A DNA stretch of 29,093 bases from Mucilaginibacter sp. UBA5151 (GTDB lineage: Bacteria > Bacteroidota > Bacteroidia > Sphingobacteriales > Sphingobacteriaceae): NCBI GenBank assembly GCA_002413785.1, contig DHXR01000030.1, positions 1-29,093 on the forward strand. The letters are read 5' to 3'. Shown piece after piece: positions 21,821-29,093 of this stretch. The notes under the pieces were generated by a model. The model was given only the letters and a program-made list of their open reading frames with translations. It searched no databases and was not told the DNA's origin. How positions within the stretch are numbered: the stretch's first letter is position 1; every line of letters begins with the position of its first letter. A program made the translations under genes and the position numbers.

Positions 21821-23353
21821 ATGAAAAAAATACTTCTTGTTGTAAGCCTCTTTATTGCCTGCGTATCTATAAGCCAGGCCCAGCGAATTGACCGGAGTAA
21901 GTTTGTTAAAGACAGCCTGGAGTATTATATTAACCGGGCAATGACCAACTGGCGCATACCGGGCGCTGCCGTTTGTATTGTTAAGGACAATAAAATAATT
22001 TTATTGAAGGGTTACGGAATTAAGGAACTGGGCATGAACAACAAAGTGGATATAAATACTTTGTTTATGATTGGCAGCAATACCAAGGCTTTTACCGCTA
22101 CCGCCCTTGCCATGCTGCAAACGCAGAATAAGCTTTCGCTGGATGATAAGGTAACCAAGTACCTGCCCCAGTTTAAACTGGAAAACAAACCGGCCGGCGA
22201 AATGGCTGTTATCCGCGACCTGCTTTGCCACCGCCTGGGCTTCCAGACTTTTCAGGGTGATTTTACTTTTTATAATACCAACCTTAGCCGTAACGACATT
22301 ATTGAGCGGCTGGGACAGGAGAAAGCTGCCTATCCTTTCCGGACAAAATGGGGTTATACCAATGCCGCTTTCTTAACGGCCGGCCAAATTATCCCTGTTG
22401 TTACCGGGAAACCATGGGAAGTGTATCTCAAAGAAAATATTTTTTCCCCGCTGGGCATGACCAATACGCTGGCGCTTACCGCAGATATACCCAAATCGTT
22501 GAATAAAACCGTACCGTATACGCTTATCGACGGGCGTTTATCAGCTATTCCTTATTGCCAGATAGACGGGCTTGCACCTGCAGGGGCCATCAGTTCTTCA
22601 GTTAACGATTTGAGCAAATGGGTGCTGGCTTTGCTGAATGACGGCAAGGTTGGCGCCAGGCAGGTGATTCCGGCGGATGCTGTAAAAGCTACCCGCGAGC
22701 CGCAGGATATTGTGGGCAGCATACATCACCTTGACGGTGAGAATAATTTTGAACTTTACGGGCTGGGCTGGTTCATACAGGATTATGCGGGGCATCGTTT
22801 AGTGATGCATGATGGCGGTGTGAACGGATATTTAACATCAGTTACACTGGTACCCCAGGAGCATTTAGGCATTATTGTACTGACCAATACCGACCAGAAT
22901 AATTTCTTTGACGCGCTTCGATGGGAAATCATGGATGCTTATTTTAAAATGCCTTACCGCAACTACAGCGAGGTTTACCTTGCCAATTTTAAAGCCAATG
23001 CTACCATTAACGATGCTGCCGATAAACGCCTGCGCGATACCGTTGCATTAAGCCACCCCGCGGCTGTGCCTTTATCAGCCTACACCGGCAAATATGTTAA
23101 TGACCTGTATGGCAGCATGACCTGCGTGCAGGGCGAAAACAATGTACTTGAAATACGTTTTGAACACCATACCCGCATGTACGCCCGCCTGCAGGCCCTG
23201 GGCGGCAACCGCTTTTACGTAACCTTCAGCGACCCGGTATTGGGCAAGGCTGTGTTCCCGTTTACCGTACAAAACGGCAAAGTAACCGGCGTAAAGGTCA
23301 AAGTAGCTGATTTTGTGGAGTATAATCCCTATGATTTCAGGAAAGTGGAGTAG
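21821..23353 (+). CDS. Beta-lactamase-fold serine hydrolase (class C/DD-peptidase type)
   Basis: The 510-aa exported protein has a signal peptide (MKKILLVVSLFIACVSISQA). Its serine beta-lactamase/penicillin-binding fold carries S86-N-T-K89 as the active-site motif, Y179-T-N as the YxN motif, and H330-D-G-G in the KTG position. The last about 110 residues look like the DUF3471-type tail of such hydrolases. These enzymes are esterases or D-aminopeptidases more often than true beta-lactamases, so resistance should not be assumed. It diverges from the S9 peptidase. Confidence 0.92.
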   Translation: MKKILLVVSLFIACVSISQAQRIDRSKFVKDSLEYYINRAMTNWRIPGAAVCIVKDNKIILLKGYGIKELGMNNKVDINTLFMIGSNTKAFTATALAMLQTQNKLSLDDKVTKYLPQFKLENKPAGEMAVIRDLLCHRLGFQTFQGDFTFYNTNLSRNDIIERLGQEKAAYPFRTKWGYTNAAFLTAGQIIPVVTGKPWEVYLKENIFSPLGMTNTLALTADIPKSLNKTVPYTLIDGRLSAIPYCQIDGLAPAGAISSSVNDLSKWVLALLNDGKVGARQVIPADAVKATREPQDIVGSIHHLDGENNFELYGLGWFIQDYAGHRLVMHDGGVNGYLTSVTLVPQEHLGIIVLTNTDQNNFFDALRWEIMDAYFKMPYRNYSEVYLANFKANATINDAADKRLRDTVALSHPAAVPLSAYTGKYVNDLYGSMTCVQGENNVLEIRFEHHTRMYARLQALGGNRFYVTFSDPVLGKAVFPFTVQNGKVTGVKVKVADFVEYNPYDFRKVE

Positions 23354-23358
23354 CTATT

Positions 23359-23393
23359 ATTTCGGAATTCGGATTTTCGATTTCGGATTTTTT
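23359..23393. repeat. Heptad array (ATTTCGG type)
   Basis: Five units: ATTTCGG, AATTCGG, ATTTTCG, ATTTCGG and ATTTTTT. It begins five bases after the serine hydrolase stop codon. Confidence 0.75.
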
Positions 23394-23488
23394 GTCTGAA
23401 CCATGATTTTTAAGATTAAAGGATTGCAGGATGAATAGTTCAAAATCATGGGCATCCTGTAATCATACGAATCATGGTTCAGACAAAA
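23390..23488. repeat. 99-nt hairpin element with 19-bp perfect terminal arms
   Basis: TTTTGTCTGAACCATGATT (23390-23408) is exactly inverted at 23470-23488. Inside, GATTGCAGGATG pairs with CATCCTGTAATC with one wobble, giving a long stem. It fills the space between convergent genes. I recall GTCTGAACC-type elements in many Bacteroidota genomes. Confidence 0.85.
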
Positions 23489-23500
23489 GAAGAATTTCTC

Positions 23501-24043
23501 TCAATTCTGTTTAGTGACTTTAGCTTTTCTTTTATGCTCAATAATATTTACCACAAGTCTGTTTGCGCCTATCATAAAAATACTGATGAGCAGTTTTACC
23601 AGTTGGATGATTACATTACTGGCTCGTGAATAATCCTTAAAACGCGCGAAATCACTCATCTTCTGGTACTGATAGTAGCTATATAATTCCTTCAAAAACT
23701 GCGGCAAACTATCAATAAATACTAAAATACCTGAAAGAAGGACAATGATCGTCAATACGGTTGATCTGTGGATATTCAATTCCAATTTTTCTTCCCTGAT
23801 ACTTTTGTCAAGTTTAAACTTATCAATGAGCCATTCTGTCCTGAAAAGAAATGCGATGCTCATGAACAAATAAATACTGATTGAAAAAAACAGGAAGCCA
23901 AAGGCTTGCAGGATGTCGCCAAATTGACGATTAATTACCATAAAGATAAACGAGATCAATTGCGCAAACGGATAATAAATCTGCAATACGATGTAAATGC
24001 CGAAAGTCTTTAAAATAATTGCCCAAAGAGTTCTTGGTGTCAT
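23501..24043 (-). CDS. Four-helix membrane protein of unknown function
   Basis: With the ATG at 24041-24043 the protein has 180 aa and four likely membrane helices (about 12-36, 44-66, 94-112, 144-165), a charged loop (FKLDKSIREEKLELN) and a basic tail. A 200-aa version from 24103 is possible. I prefer the shorter one because a TACATTTA box with a TTG 23 bases before it lies between the two ATGs, and the first helix begins right after the second. I do not recognise the family. Confidence 0.7.
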   Translation of the reverse strand: MTPRTLWAIILKTFGIYIVLQIYYPFAQLISFIFMVINRQFGDILQAFGFLFFSISIYLFMSIAFLFRTEWLIDKFKLDKSIREEKLELNIHRSTVLTIIVLLSGILVFIDSLPQFLKELYSYYQYQKMSDFARFKDYSRASNVIIQLVKLLISIFMIGANRLVVNIIEHKRKAKVTKQN

Positions 24044-24066
24044 GATAAGATGAGTATTTAGTTTTA

Positions 24067-24074
24067 TAAATGTA
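24067..24074 (-). promoter_or_regulatory. Candidate -7 box (TACATTTA) with upstream TTG
   Basis: One mismatch to TAnnTTTG. A TTG lies 23 bases upstream on the minus strand, within the usual -33/-7 spacing. It supports the downstream start codon of the membrane protein. Confidence 0.35.
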
Positions 24075-24181
24075 TCGGTTTGCAAGCGGATTTGCAAGTC
24101 CATAAAACAAAATAGCCTGGTTTGCCCTTCATCATATACGGCAGGGTAAACCAGACTATGAAATATTTGCGATAGCCCAGC

Positions 24182-25045
24182 CTATTTGTGAATCATTTTA
24201 TAAAACCGGATATAATCCACCTGCATAGTGGCAGGGCAAACATTGGTAGCAACGCCCTTGGCGCCGCCCCAGCCACCGCCGATGGCTAAATTAATCAGCG
24301 CATGGAATTTCTGGTCAAAAGGCCATTGATCTGAGCCTGTTCCGGGGTTTACAAAGGTAAAAACCTGTGCGTCATCATAATATCCCCTTACGGCATAAGG
24401 TGTCCAGTCCACCCTGTATTTATGAAAAGCGGAAGTATCAGTTTGGATATTGGTTGTTTCGGTATGGCCATTGGCACCATAATTTAACGAATTATGCAGC
24501 GAGAAATGCACATTCAGCGGATCATAGCTTACTTGTTCCATGATGTCTATCTCACCGGAATTTGGCCAGTTTCCGTAAACATAGTCGTTCGGTAACATCC
24601 AGATTGCAGACCATGCCCCTTTTGGGGCCGACGGCAGTTTGGCTGAGGCCTCGATCCTTCCGTAAAGTAAATATCCGGATTTTTTGGACACCATGCGTGC
24701 TGACGTATAGAACTCATTCCCCAGGGCCTGGTTCAGGGCTGTTATGTGCAATACGCCATTGCTCACATTTGCATTACCAGGCCCATTGGTATAATCTTCC
24801 TGTTCCTGGTTACCCCATCCGCCGCCGCCAAGGTCGTACCCCCATTTTGTGGTATCAGGCGTACCGGTGTAGTTAAACTCATCTGAAAAAACCGGTGTGG
24901 TTTCAAATGTCCAGCCCGAATCAATAAGTACCGGCGGGGTATAGTTAACTATTGGTTTTGAATTCACCGGGGGGCTATTTTTTGAGCAGAAGGCCAGGCA
25001 CAGAACTGCTGAACTGTAACAAATAATGATTAAATATTTTTTCAA
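24182..25045 (-). CDS. GH16 family endo-beta-glucanase lipoprotein
   Basis: The 287-aa protein has a lipoprotein signal (MKKYLIII..., Cys20 in LAFCSKN). A GH16 jelly-roll domain carries the catalytic motif E165-I-D-I-M-E170, with FSDEFN and WGYDLGGGGWGNQEQEDY (68-85) as substrate-cleft elements and YGRIEASAKLP as a conserved strand. Family members hydrolyse laminarin, lichenan or related beta-glucans with retention; laminarinase-type is the likeliest. The start is TTG, since no ATG gives the signal peptide. It lies downstream of the glucoside-oxidation genes on the same strand, 240 bp apart. Confidence 0.92.
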   Translation of the reverse strand: MKKYLIIICYSSAVLCLAFCSKNSPPVNSKPIVNYTPPVLIDSGWTFETTPVFSDEFNYTGTPDTTKWGYDLGGGGWGNQEQEDYTNGPGNANVSNGVLHITALNQALGNEFYTSARMVSKKSGYLLYGRIEASAKLPSAPKGAWSAIWMLPNDYVYGNWPNSGEIDIMEQVSYDPLNVHFSLHNSLNYGANGHTETTNIQTDTSAFHKYRVDWTPYAVRGYYDDAQVFTFVNPGTGSDQWPFDQKFHALINLAIGGGWGGAKGVATNVCPATMQVDYIRFYKMIHK

Positions 25046-25128
25046 GTTTTATTTATTGGTATTCAAACATACAAAAAAAACTAAATGTACACAGCGCAAT
25101 TCAAATTCAATCTTCGCGCCGTCACCAA

Positions 25129-25146
25129 ACGTTCCTAACGGAACGT
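25129..25146. repeat. Short palindrome ACGTTCC/GGAACGT
   Basis: 7-bp arms with a TAAC loop in the 240-bp spacer between the GH16 and dehydrogenase genes. No T run follows on the minus strand, so it is not a terminator for the genes there. It resembles ACGTTCC-type dispersed palindromes of Bacteroidota. Confidence 0.5.
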
Positions 25147-25285
25147 AAAGATGTTTTTTTTATATTCTCTCCCATTTTTGTTGATCTTTTTGTGTCAACC
25201 TATTTCAGGATAAGACAACATGCCCCAAAGATTGGAATTGCACCCATGTATATTATCCCGTTTTTATGAAACTTCCTTTTAAACC

Positions 25286-25915
25286 CTAAACACCCTCCAT
25301 GCCATATTGTTTCAGCACGTCGGCAGGTACGCCCTCCCATTTATTGGGGGTGTTGCCCACATAGCCCAGGTCTTCGATACCCATTTTCGAGGTAAAAAAG
25401 CCTGTTGCTGTCAGATCGCGCATGCGGTTAAAAAACGATACGCCCTGCCGCATTTCGGGCTTCGCTTTTTTCGGATAAGCAATTTCTTTCACCATCTCAA
25501 GCTGTTGTGCCTCCGTAATATCTACAAAAGTTTTACCGTAACGGCTAAGGCATTGCAGATCGAGCCAGCGCAGTCCGCCGCGCATGGGTACCTGGTTGTG
25601 CGTTTTATCTTTTACAATAAACTCGATAAATTCCGGCACTTTAGCATCCGAAGCGCTACCTGATCGCGTATCCTTCGGGATAATTATATCCGCCAGCACA
25701 GTGATAGTGGCCATTTCGTGTTCGTTAAAAAACTTTTCAGCTTTTAACTTCTTATCCCGTTCAATTTCGCCGGGCTGCCGGCTGGCATCTTCCGTTTCGG
25801 GTTTGTCATTGGTATCTTCAGCTAATTTCTTGTTATTGGGTTTGCAGGCTTCCAGCAGCATTGTTGCCGATATGGTGCCTAAGCCTAATGCTTTGAGTGA
25901 GTCGCGTCTGTTCAT
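25286..25915 (-). CDS. Gluconate 2-dehydrogenase subunit 3 family protein (small subunit)
   Basis: The 209-aa protein starts with a Tat-like leader (MNRRDSLKALGLGTISATML) with a possible lipobox Cys24. The mature part (EHEMATITVLADIIIPKD, VPEFIEFIVKDK) matches the small, cofactor-free subunit that escorts FAD-GMC dehydrogenases across the membrane by the Tat route. It follows the GMC gene after 21 bases. The pair resembles the gamma-alpha subunits of glucose and glucoside 3-dehydrogenases. No cytochrome subunit is in the window. Confidence 0.9.
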   Translation of the reverse strand: MNRRDSLKALGLGTISATMLLEACKPNNKKLAEDTNDKPETEDASRQPGEIERDKKLKAEKFFNEHEMATITVLADIIIPKDTRSGSASDAKVPEFIEFIVKDKTHNQVPMRGGLRWLDLQCLSRYGKTFVDITEAQQLEMVKEIAYPKKAKPEMRQGVSFFNRMRDLTATGFFTSKMGIEDLGYVGNTPNKWEGVPADVLKQYGMEGV

Positions 25916-25936
25916 TTCTGGTTGATCAAATTGCGG

Positions 25937-27679
25937 TTAAACATTCAGTTTTTTTCTTTGGTCGAGGATATACTCCGCGGTGCGCATTGACAGGGCGAGG
26001 ATGGTCCACGTAGCATTTTTATCGCCCTGCTGAACGAAAGGTGCGGCATCAACCACAAATAAGTTCTTACAATCATGCGCCTGGCACCATTTATTCAATG
26101 CCGATGTTTTAGGGTCATCGCCCATGCGTACAGTGCCTACTTCATGTATGATACGTCCGGGAGCTTCCAAACCGTAATTGGTTTCGGGGCCTTGCATTGG
26201 CCCGTAAACGGCGCCCATTTCGTGCATGACCGACTGGAAGGTTTCCTGCATGTGTTTGGCCTGTTTTATTTCATCATTGTTCCATTTATAGTGGAAACGC
26301 AATACCGGAATGCCGAATTTATCCACCACCTCGGGGTCAATCTCGCAATAATTATCGGCCCTTGCTATAGCCATGCCCCTGCCGGCCATGCCAAAGCCTG
26401 TACCATAAAAGCGGCGGTAATCATCTTTCAATGACGCGCCGAAGCCGCCTGCTTCTCTTGGTTTGCCATCCCGGCCCGGAACTGCGCCATTCATGTCCTG
26501 TATGCCGAAACCAAAGCCGTATTCGGGCATACCCAGGCCTCCGCCAAATTCAATATGATAGCCGCGCGGGAAATCAAGTTTCCTGTTGTCTTTAAGCCAG
26601 GGCGCGTATATGTGGATACTGCCTGTCCCGTCTTCATTATAGCGTTTGCGGTCCATCAGTTGCGGCAGCCATCCGCCGGCGCTTGAACCGGTAGAATCGT
26701 GCAGGTACTTACCCACTACCCCGCTGCTGTTGGCGAGCCCTCCCGGGTGATTGGCCGATTTTGAATTGAGCAGCAGCCGCGCTGATTCACCGGCGCTTGC
26801 CCCAAGTATCACTATTCCGGCATTTACCTGGTATTCCTGCATATCGTCCTTGTTAATGTAGGATACGCCCGTAGCCAGGCCGTTATGATCGGTGAGTACC
26901 TCGCGCACCATGGCATTGGTTATTAATTTTAAGTTCCCGGTTTTCAGGGCCGGGATAACCAGGCAGGAAGAAGCCGAAAAATCGCCGTAAATTTTACAGC
27001 TGCGATTGCACTGTCCACAATAGAAGCATGCCCCGCGGTCTTTATTACCCGGCAAAGCTTCTGTTAATACCGAACCACGCCCGGCAATCACCTTCACGCC
27101 GGCCTTTTCAGCGCCTTTTTTTATGAACAGCTCGTTTAGCCGTGGTTTAGGGGGCGGCAGGAAGATCCCGTCGGGTTCGTTGGGCAAATTCTCAACGGTG
27201 CCGTAAACGCCGATCATACGGTCAACCTTATCATAAAAAGGTTTTACCTCGTCGTAGGTTATCGGCCAGTCGTCAGTTAGGCCATCAATATGATGTCCCC
27301 TGAAATCATCAGGCCCCATACGCAGGGAAATACGGCCCCAGTGGTTGGTACGCCCGCCCAGCATCCTGGAACGGAACCAGTAAAATTCGGTTTTATCCTT
27401 GGTGGTATAGGGCTCGCCCTCCAGGTCCCATCCGCCAAAAGCGCCGTCAAAATCACCAAAGTTCCTGGTGTTGGTGCTTGCCCCGCGCCGTGCCGATTCA
27501 TAAGGCCATTTTAGCTGGGAAGAGCTTTTTGCCGGGTCGAAAAACGGACCGGCCTCTAACATTAATACTTTTAAACCTGCGTTGGCCAGCACATAGCCGG
27601 CCATACCGCCGCCGGCACCCGATCCAACAATTACCGCATCATAAGTGGTTGATGATTTTTTGATCTGTATATCGCTCAT
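25937..27679 (-). CDS. GMC-family FAD oxidoreductase (glucoside 3-dehydrogenase-like)
   Basis: The 580-aa protein has the N-terminal FAD-binding GxGxxG motif (GSGAGGG, 19-25), LMLEAGP, the R-x-L-G-G-R-T-N-H-W segment (105-114) and a C-terminal GMC domain (IIHEVGTVRMGDDP, and GDKNATWTIL with catalytic His/Asn candidates). A cysteine cluster C218-x2-C221-x2-C224-x3-C228 has the C-x5-C-x3-C spacing (218, 224, 228) that I recall for the 3Fe-4S site in Burkholderia cepacia glucose dehydrogenase alpha. It probably oxidises a sugar 3-OH with its small subunit. It has no signal of its own, so it would be exported with the Tat-tagged partner. Confidence 0.92.
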   Translation of the reverse strand: MSDIQIKKSSTTYDAVIVGSGAGGGMAGYVLANAGLKVLMLEAGPFFDPAKSSSQLKWPYESARRGASTNTRNFGDFDGAFGGWDLEGEPYTTKDKTEFYWFRSRMLGGRTNHWGRISLRMGPDDFRGHHIDGLTDDWPITYDEVKPFYDKVDRMIGVYGTVENLPNEPDGIFLPPPKPRLNELFIKKGAEKAGVKVIAGRGSVLTEALPGNKDRGACFYCGQCNRSCKIYGDFSASSCLVIPALKTGNLKLITNAMVREVLTDHNGLATGVSYINKDDMQEYQVNAGIVILGASAGESARLLLNSKSANHPGGLANSSGVVGKYLHDSTGSSAGGWLPQLMDRKRYNEDGTGSIHIYAPWLKDNRKLDFPRGYHIEFGGGLGMPEYGFGFGIQDMNGAVPGRDGKPREAGGFGASLKDDYRRFYGTGFGMAGRGMAIARADNYCEIDPEVVDKFGIPVLRFHYKWNNDEIKQAKHMQETFQSVMHEMGAVYGPMQGPETNYGLEAPGRIIHEVGTVRMGDDPKTSALNKWCQAHDCKNLFVVDAAPFVQQGDKNATWTILALSMRTAEYILDQRKKLNV

Positions 27680-27680
27680 G

Positions 27681-27840
27681 TTTTAGTGATTAGAGGTTAG
27701 TGATCAGAGATTGGAGGTTAGTGATTGGAGATTAGAGTTTAGAGTTTAGTATATTCTGTCTATTTCAACCTGTAGAACAAAAATCTCTAAACTCCAATCA
27801 CTAATCTCTATTTATCAACCAATCTCTAATCTCCAAACTA
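27681..27840. repeat. Opposed heptad arrays (GATTAGA type) filling an intergenic gap
   Basis: 27681-27750 holds ten uninterrupted 7-base units (TTTTAGT, GATTAGA, GGTTAGT, GATCAGA, GATTGGA and so on). About 27780-27840 carries the same family on the opposite strand, with one irregular unit. The array begins two bases upstream of the GMC start codon and overlaps the DUF1080 stop codon. The arms can pair (AGTTTAGAG with CTCTAAACT, GATTGGAG with CTCCAATC). Confidence 0.88.
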
Positions 27841-28497
27841 AAGTTCTTTTATTTTAATATCCTTAAATGAAACTACGGCGCCATGGTCCTGCAATGCGAT
27901 GTGGCCCCTGGGGTAGGCAGCAAAGCCTTTCCATGTTTTAAATTTGCTTTTGTTGAGCATCTCCATCCATTCGGGGCTGCCCATTTGGGTTTCGATTACC
28001 TTTTGGCCGTTTAGCCAGAAAGTAAGGTGCCCGTTCAACTTGCGGATCTTTACTTTATTCCATTCGCCGGCGGGTTTTGCCGGATGCGCAGGCGCGCGCA
28101 TATCATACAATGCGCCGGCATGGTGGGTGGCAAGTTTATTATCTTCAGCCTTCGCATCATCAAGGATCTGCATTTCGATACCGGTACGATAAGTAGCGTC
28201 GAATGAAGGATCTTCATGCACGCCAATAATTATCCCGCTGTTGCCGCCTTCAGCAATTTTCCATTCCAGGGTTAATTCATAGTTTTCATATTCCTTGCCG
28301 GTGATCAGGTCGCCCTGGCCATCAGCTTTCGGGTCCAGTTGCAAGGCGCCGTCAACCACTGTCCAGGCGCCGGGCCCTGTTTTCAGGTAGCTGTGCCAGC
28401 CATTTGTGGTTTTACCATCAAAAAGGCTGACAGTTTGCGCCATCAGCGAAAAGTGGACGGCAGTAAATGCCAGGATAATTAACAGAAGTTTCTTCAT
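27838..28497 (-). CDS. 3-keto-disaccharide hydrolase (DUF1080) family protein
   Basis: The 219-aa secreted protein has a signal peptide (MKKLLLIILAFTAVHFSLMAQ) and the DUF1080/laminin-G-like fold. Motifs are LFDGKTTNGWHSY (24-36), then GNSGIIIGVHEDPSFDATYRTG, EMQILDD, and GHIALQDHGAVVSFKDIKIKEL at the end, typical of this family. Members cleave 3-keto-glycosides. I take the MKKL start (28495-28497); an in-frame ATG 93 bases upstream adds a second hydrophobic stretch, less likely. It precedes the GMC and small-subunit genes, so oxidation and cleavage could act together in the periplasm. Confidence 0.92.
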   Translation of the reverse strand: MKKLLLIILAFTAVHFSLMAQTVSLFDGKTTNGWHSYLKTGPGAWTVVDGALQLDPKADGQGDLITGKEYENYELTLEWKIAEGGNSGIIIGVHEDPSFDATYRTGIEMQILDDAKAEDNKLATHHAGALYDMRAPAHPAKPAGEWNKVKIRKLNGHLTFWLNGQKVIETQMGSPEWMEMLNKSKFKTWKGFAAYPRGHIALQDHGAVVSFKDIKIKEL

Positions 28498-28730
28498 TTT
28501 AATTGTTTTAAAATAATGTAAAACAGCATTTGCTGCGGCTAATATAATGGTTAGTAAAATTAGTATAATTTTCTGTCTGATAAAAAACAAGGCTGAATAT
28601 AATAAAACTGTTACGTTAAACCGACGGTTCCTGGCTACAGGTTTAGGCAGGCGGCTACGGGGACGACGTTAAATAACGCCGTTATGCAAATGTGCCTTTG
28701 GAAATGAAGTATTAATTATTTTACCGGAAA

Positions 28731-28937
28731 TTATACTTTGTGATAATCTTTTAACCTGACATCACTGATCAAAAGGTAACGGTCTTTTAAACATTTGGCA
28801 CAGAAATATCTCCTTAAAGGGATATAAAACAAAAAATTACGTCCGAACCAATTTCGCGGTTTTTCAAAATGTAGCAGCGCCGAACATTTAGCGCATCTCA
28901 AGTAATGTTTCTCCAAAGCAAATAATTTAGCCGGCAA
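28731..28937 (-). CDS. Small zinc-ribbon-like protein
   Basis: The 68-aa protein has C15-x2-C18 and C46-x2-C49 pairs, spaced as a zinc ribbon, with a hydrophobic central segment (NWFGRNFLFYIPLRRYF). Similar small CxxC proteins occur in Sphingobacteriaceae. The start codon would be TTG; no ATG is available. Function unknown. Confidence 0.6.
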   Translation of the reverse strand: MPAKLFALEKHYLRCAKCSALLHFEKPRNWFGRNFLFYIPLRRYFCAKCLKDRYLLISDVRLKDYHKV

Positions 28938-29023
28938 ATTAACTTATAATTATAAAAATGCAAAAAAATAATAAAAATGTTACAACATTGATATTTAGCT
29001 TCAGGGAAATCGCGTTTAAAAAG

Positions 29024-29093
29024 CGAATGCCCCGGAGGGGGCTACCCGTTTGTAGCATTCGATTACCCACCTGGCAATTGCCCCGTTCAGGGG
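29024..29093. repeat. Structured dispersed repeat at the right edge (incomplete)
   Basis: CGAATG (29024-29029) pairs with CATTCG (29056-29061). It encloses a CCCC-GGA-GGGG hairpin (29030-29040) and a CTAC/GTAG pair (29042-29055), so a cloverleaf-like fold is possible. A further CCCC-GTTCA-GGGG hairpin begins at 29081 and meets the window end. I recall GCCCCG...TTTGTAGC-type elements in Bacteroidota genomes. Confidence 0.7.

Noticed and set aside
21821..23353. True class C beta-lactamase (resistance gene)
   Set aside because: The S-x-x-K and YxN motifs are shared by esterases and DD-peptidases, a KTG is replaced by HDG, and the protein is longer than AmpC. Substrate cannot be inferred.
25129..25146. 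Intrinsic terminator for the dehydrogenase small-subunit gene
   Set aside because: The stem is short and on the minus strand is not followed by a T run.
2880..27840. Heptad arrays acting as stop codons in all three frames after gene ends
   Set aside because: GGTGAAA and GATTAGA units do contain stops, but the ATTTCGG and AAGTCGA types do not, so this cannot be the general reason for their position.
28498..28590. Upstream in-frame start for the DUF1080 hydrolase
   Set aside because: It would place a second hydrophobic segment ahead of a complete signal peptide that already begins at 28497.
1..29093. tRNA, rRNA, phage, integrase or insertion-sequence genes
   Set aside because: I looked for tRNA-like cloverleaves, transposase motifs and integrase motifs and found none. 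Several hairpin clusters exist without an associated enzyme.

Overview
The window looks like a chromosomal stretch from the phylum Bacteroidota, most likely family Sphingobacteriaceae and close to Mucilaginibacter or Pedobacter. The evidence is protein-level: Bacteroidota-type DnaK, RadA, RNase G and HU, a tiny basic mS38/AURKAIP1-like protein next to rng, a DPP-IV type S9 peptidase, and glucoside 3-dehydrogenase and 3-keto-glycoside hydrolase genes. Several genes also carry TAnnTTTG-type -7 boxes, and Shine-Dalgarno sequences are largely absent. The genus is an inference.

Layout. 1-4.4 kb: a partial secreted MORN-like protein, a WYL-domain regulator, an M42 aminopeptidase, a sugar nucleotidyltransferase and an orphan HicB antitoxin bracketed by two copies of a palindrome. 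4.4-7.9 kb: dnaK, an unrecognised 187-aa protein, an orphan HigA antitoxin, and a second antitoxin whose YoeB toxin is a deletion remnant. 8-11.7 kb: a LytS/LytTR two-component pair and a divergent secreted alpha/beta hydrolase. 11.7-17.3 kb: a leftward run of HU, TPR protein, a 29-aa mS38-like protein, rng, a repeat-packed insertion with a small lipoprotein, and radA. 17.4-24 kb: mutY with a decayed duplicate of its 3' end, an orphan antitoxin-like gene, a lipoprotein, a DPP-IV-like peptidase, a beta-lactamase-fold hydrolase and a membrane protein. 24-29 kb: a leftward carbohydrate group (GH16 glucanase, dehydrogenase small subunit, GMC oxidoreductase, 3-keto-glycoside hydrolase) and a small zinc-ribbon protein.

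The most unusual feature is the repeats. At least eight loci carry degenerate tandem arrays of period seven, or eight at one locus. Their unit sequences differ (for example GGTGAAA, TGCCAAC, GATTAGA, ATTTCGG). Most begin within about six bases of a stop codon or overlap it, and one is translated inside radA. They coexist with hairpin-type dispersed palindromes. The second theme is toxin-antitoxin erosion: four antitoxin-like genes and no intact toxin.

The sugar genes fit together. GH16 would release glucans or oligosaccharides, the GMC enzyme with its small subunit would oxidise the sugar 3-OH, and the DUF1080 hydrolase would cleave the 3-keto-glycoside. No complete new multi-gene system is evident. 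The strongest leads are the period-7 arrays at gene ends, the mutY tail duplication, the internally deleted yoeB and the HigA/187-aa pair.
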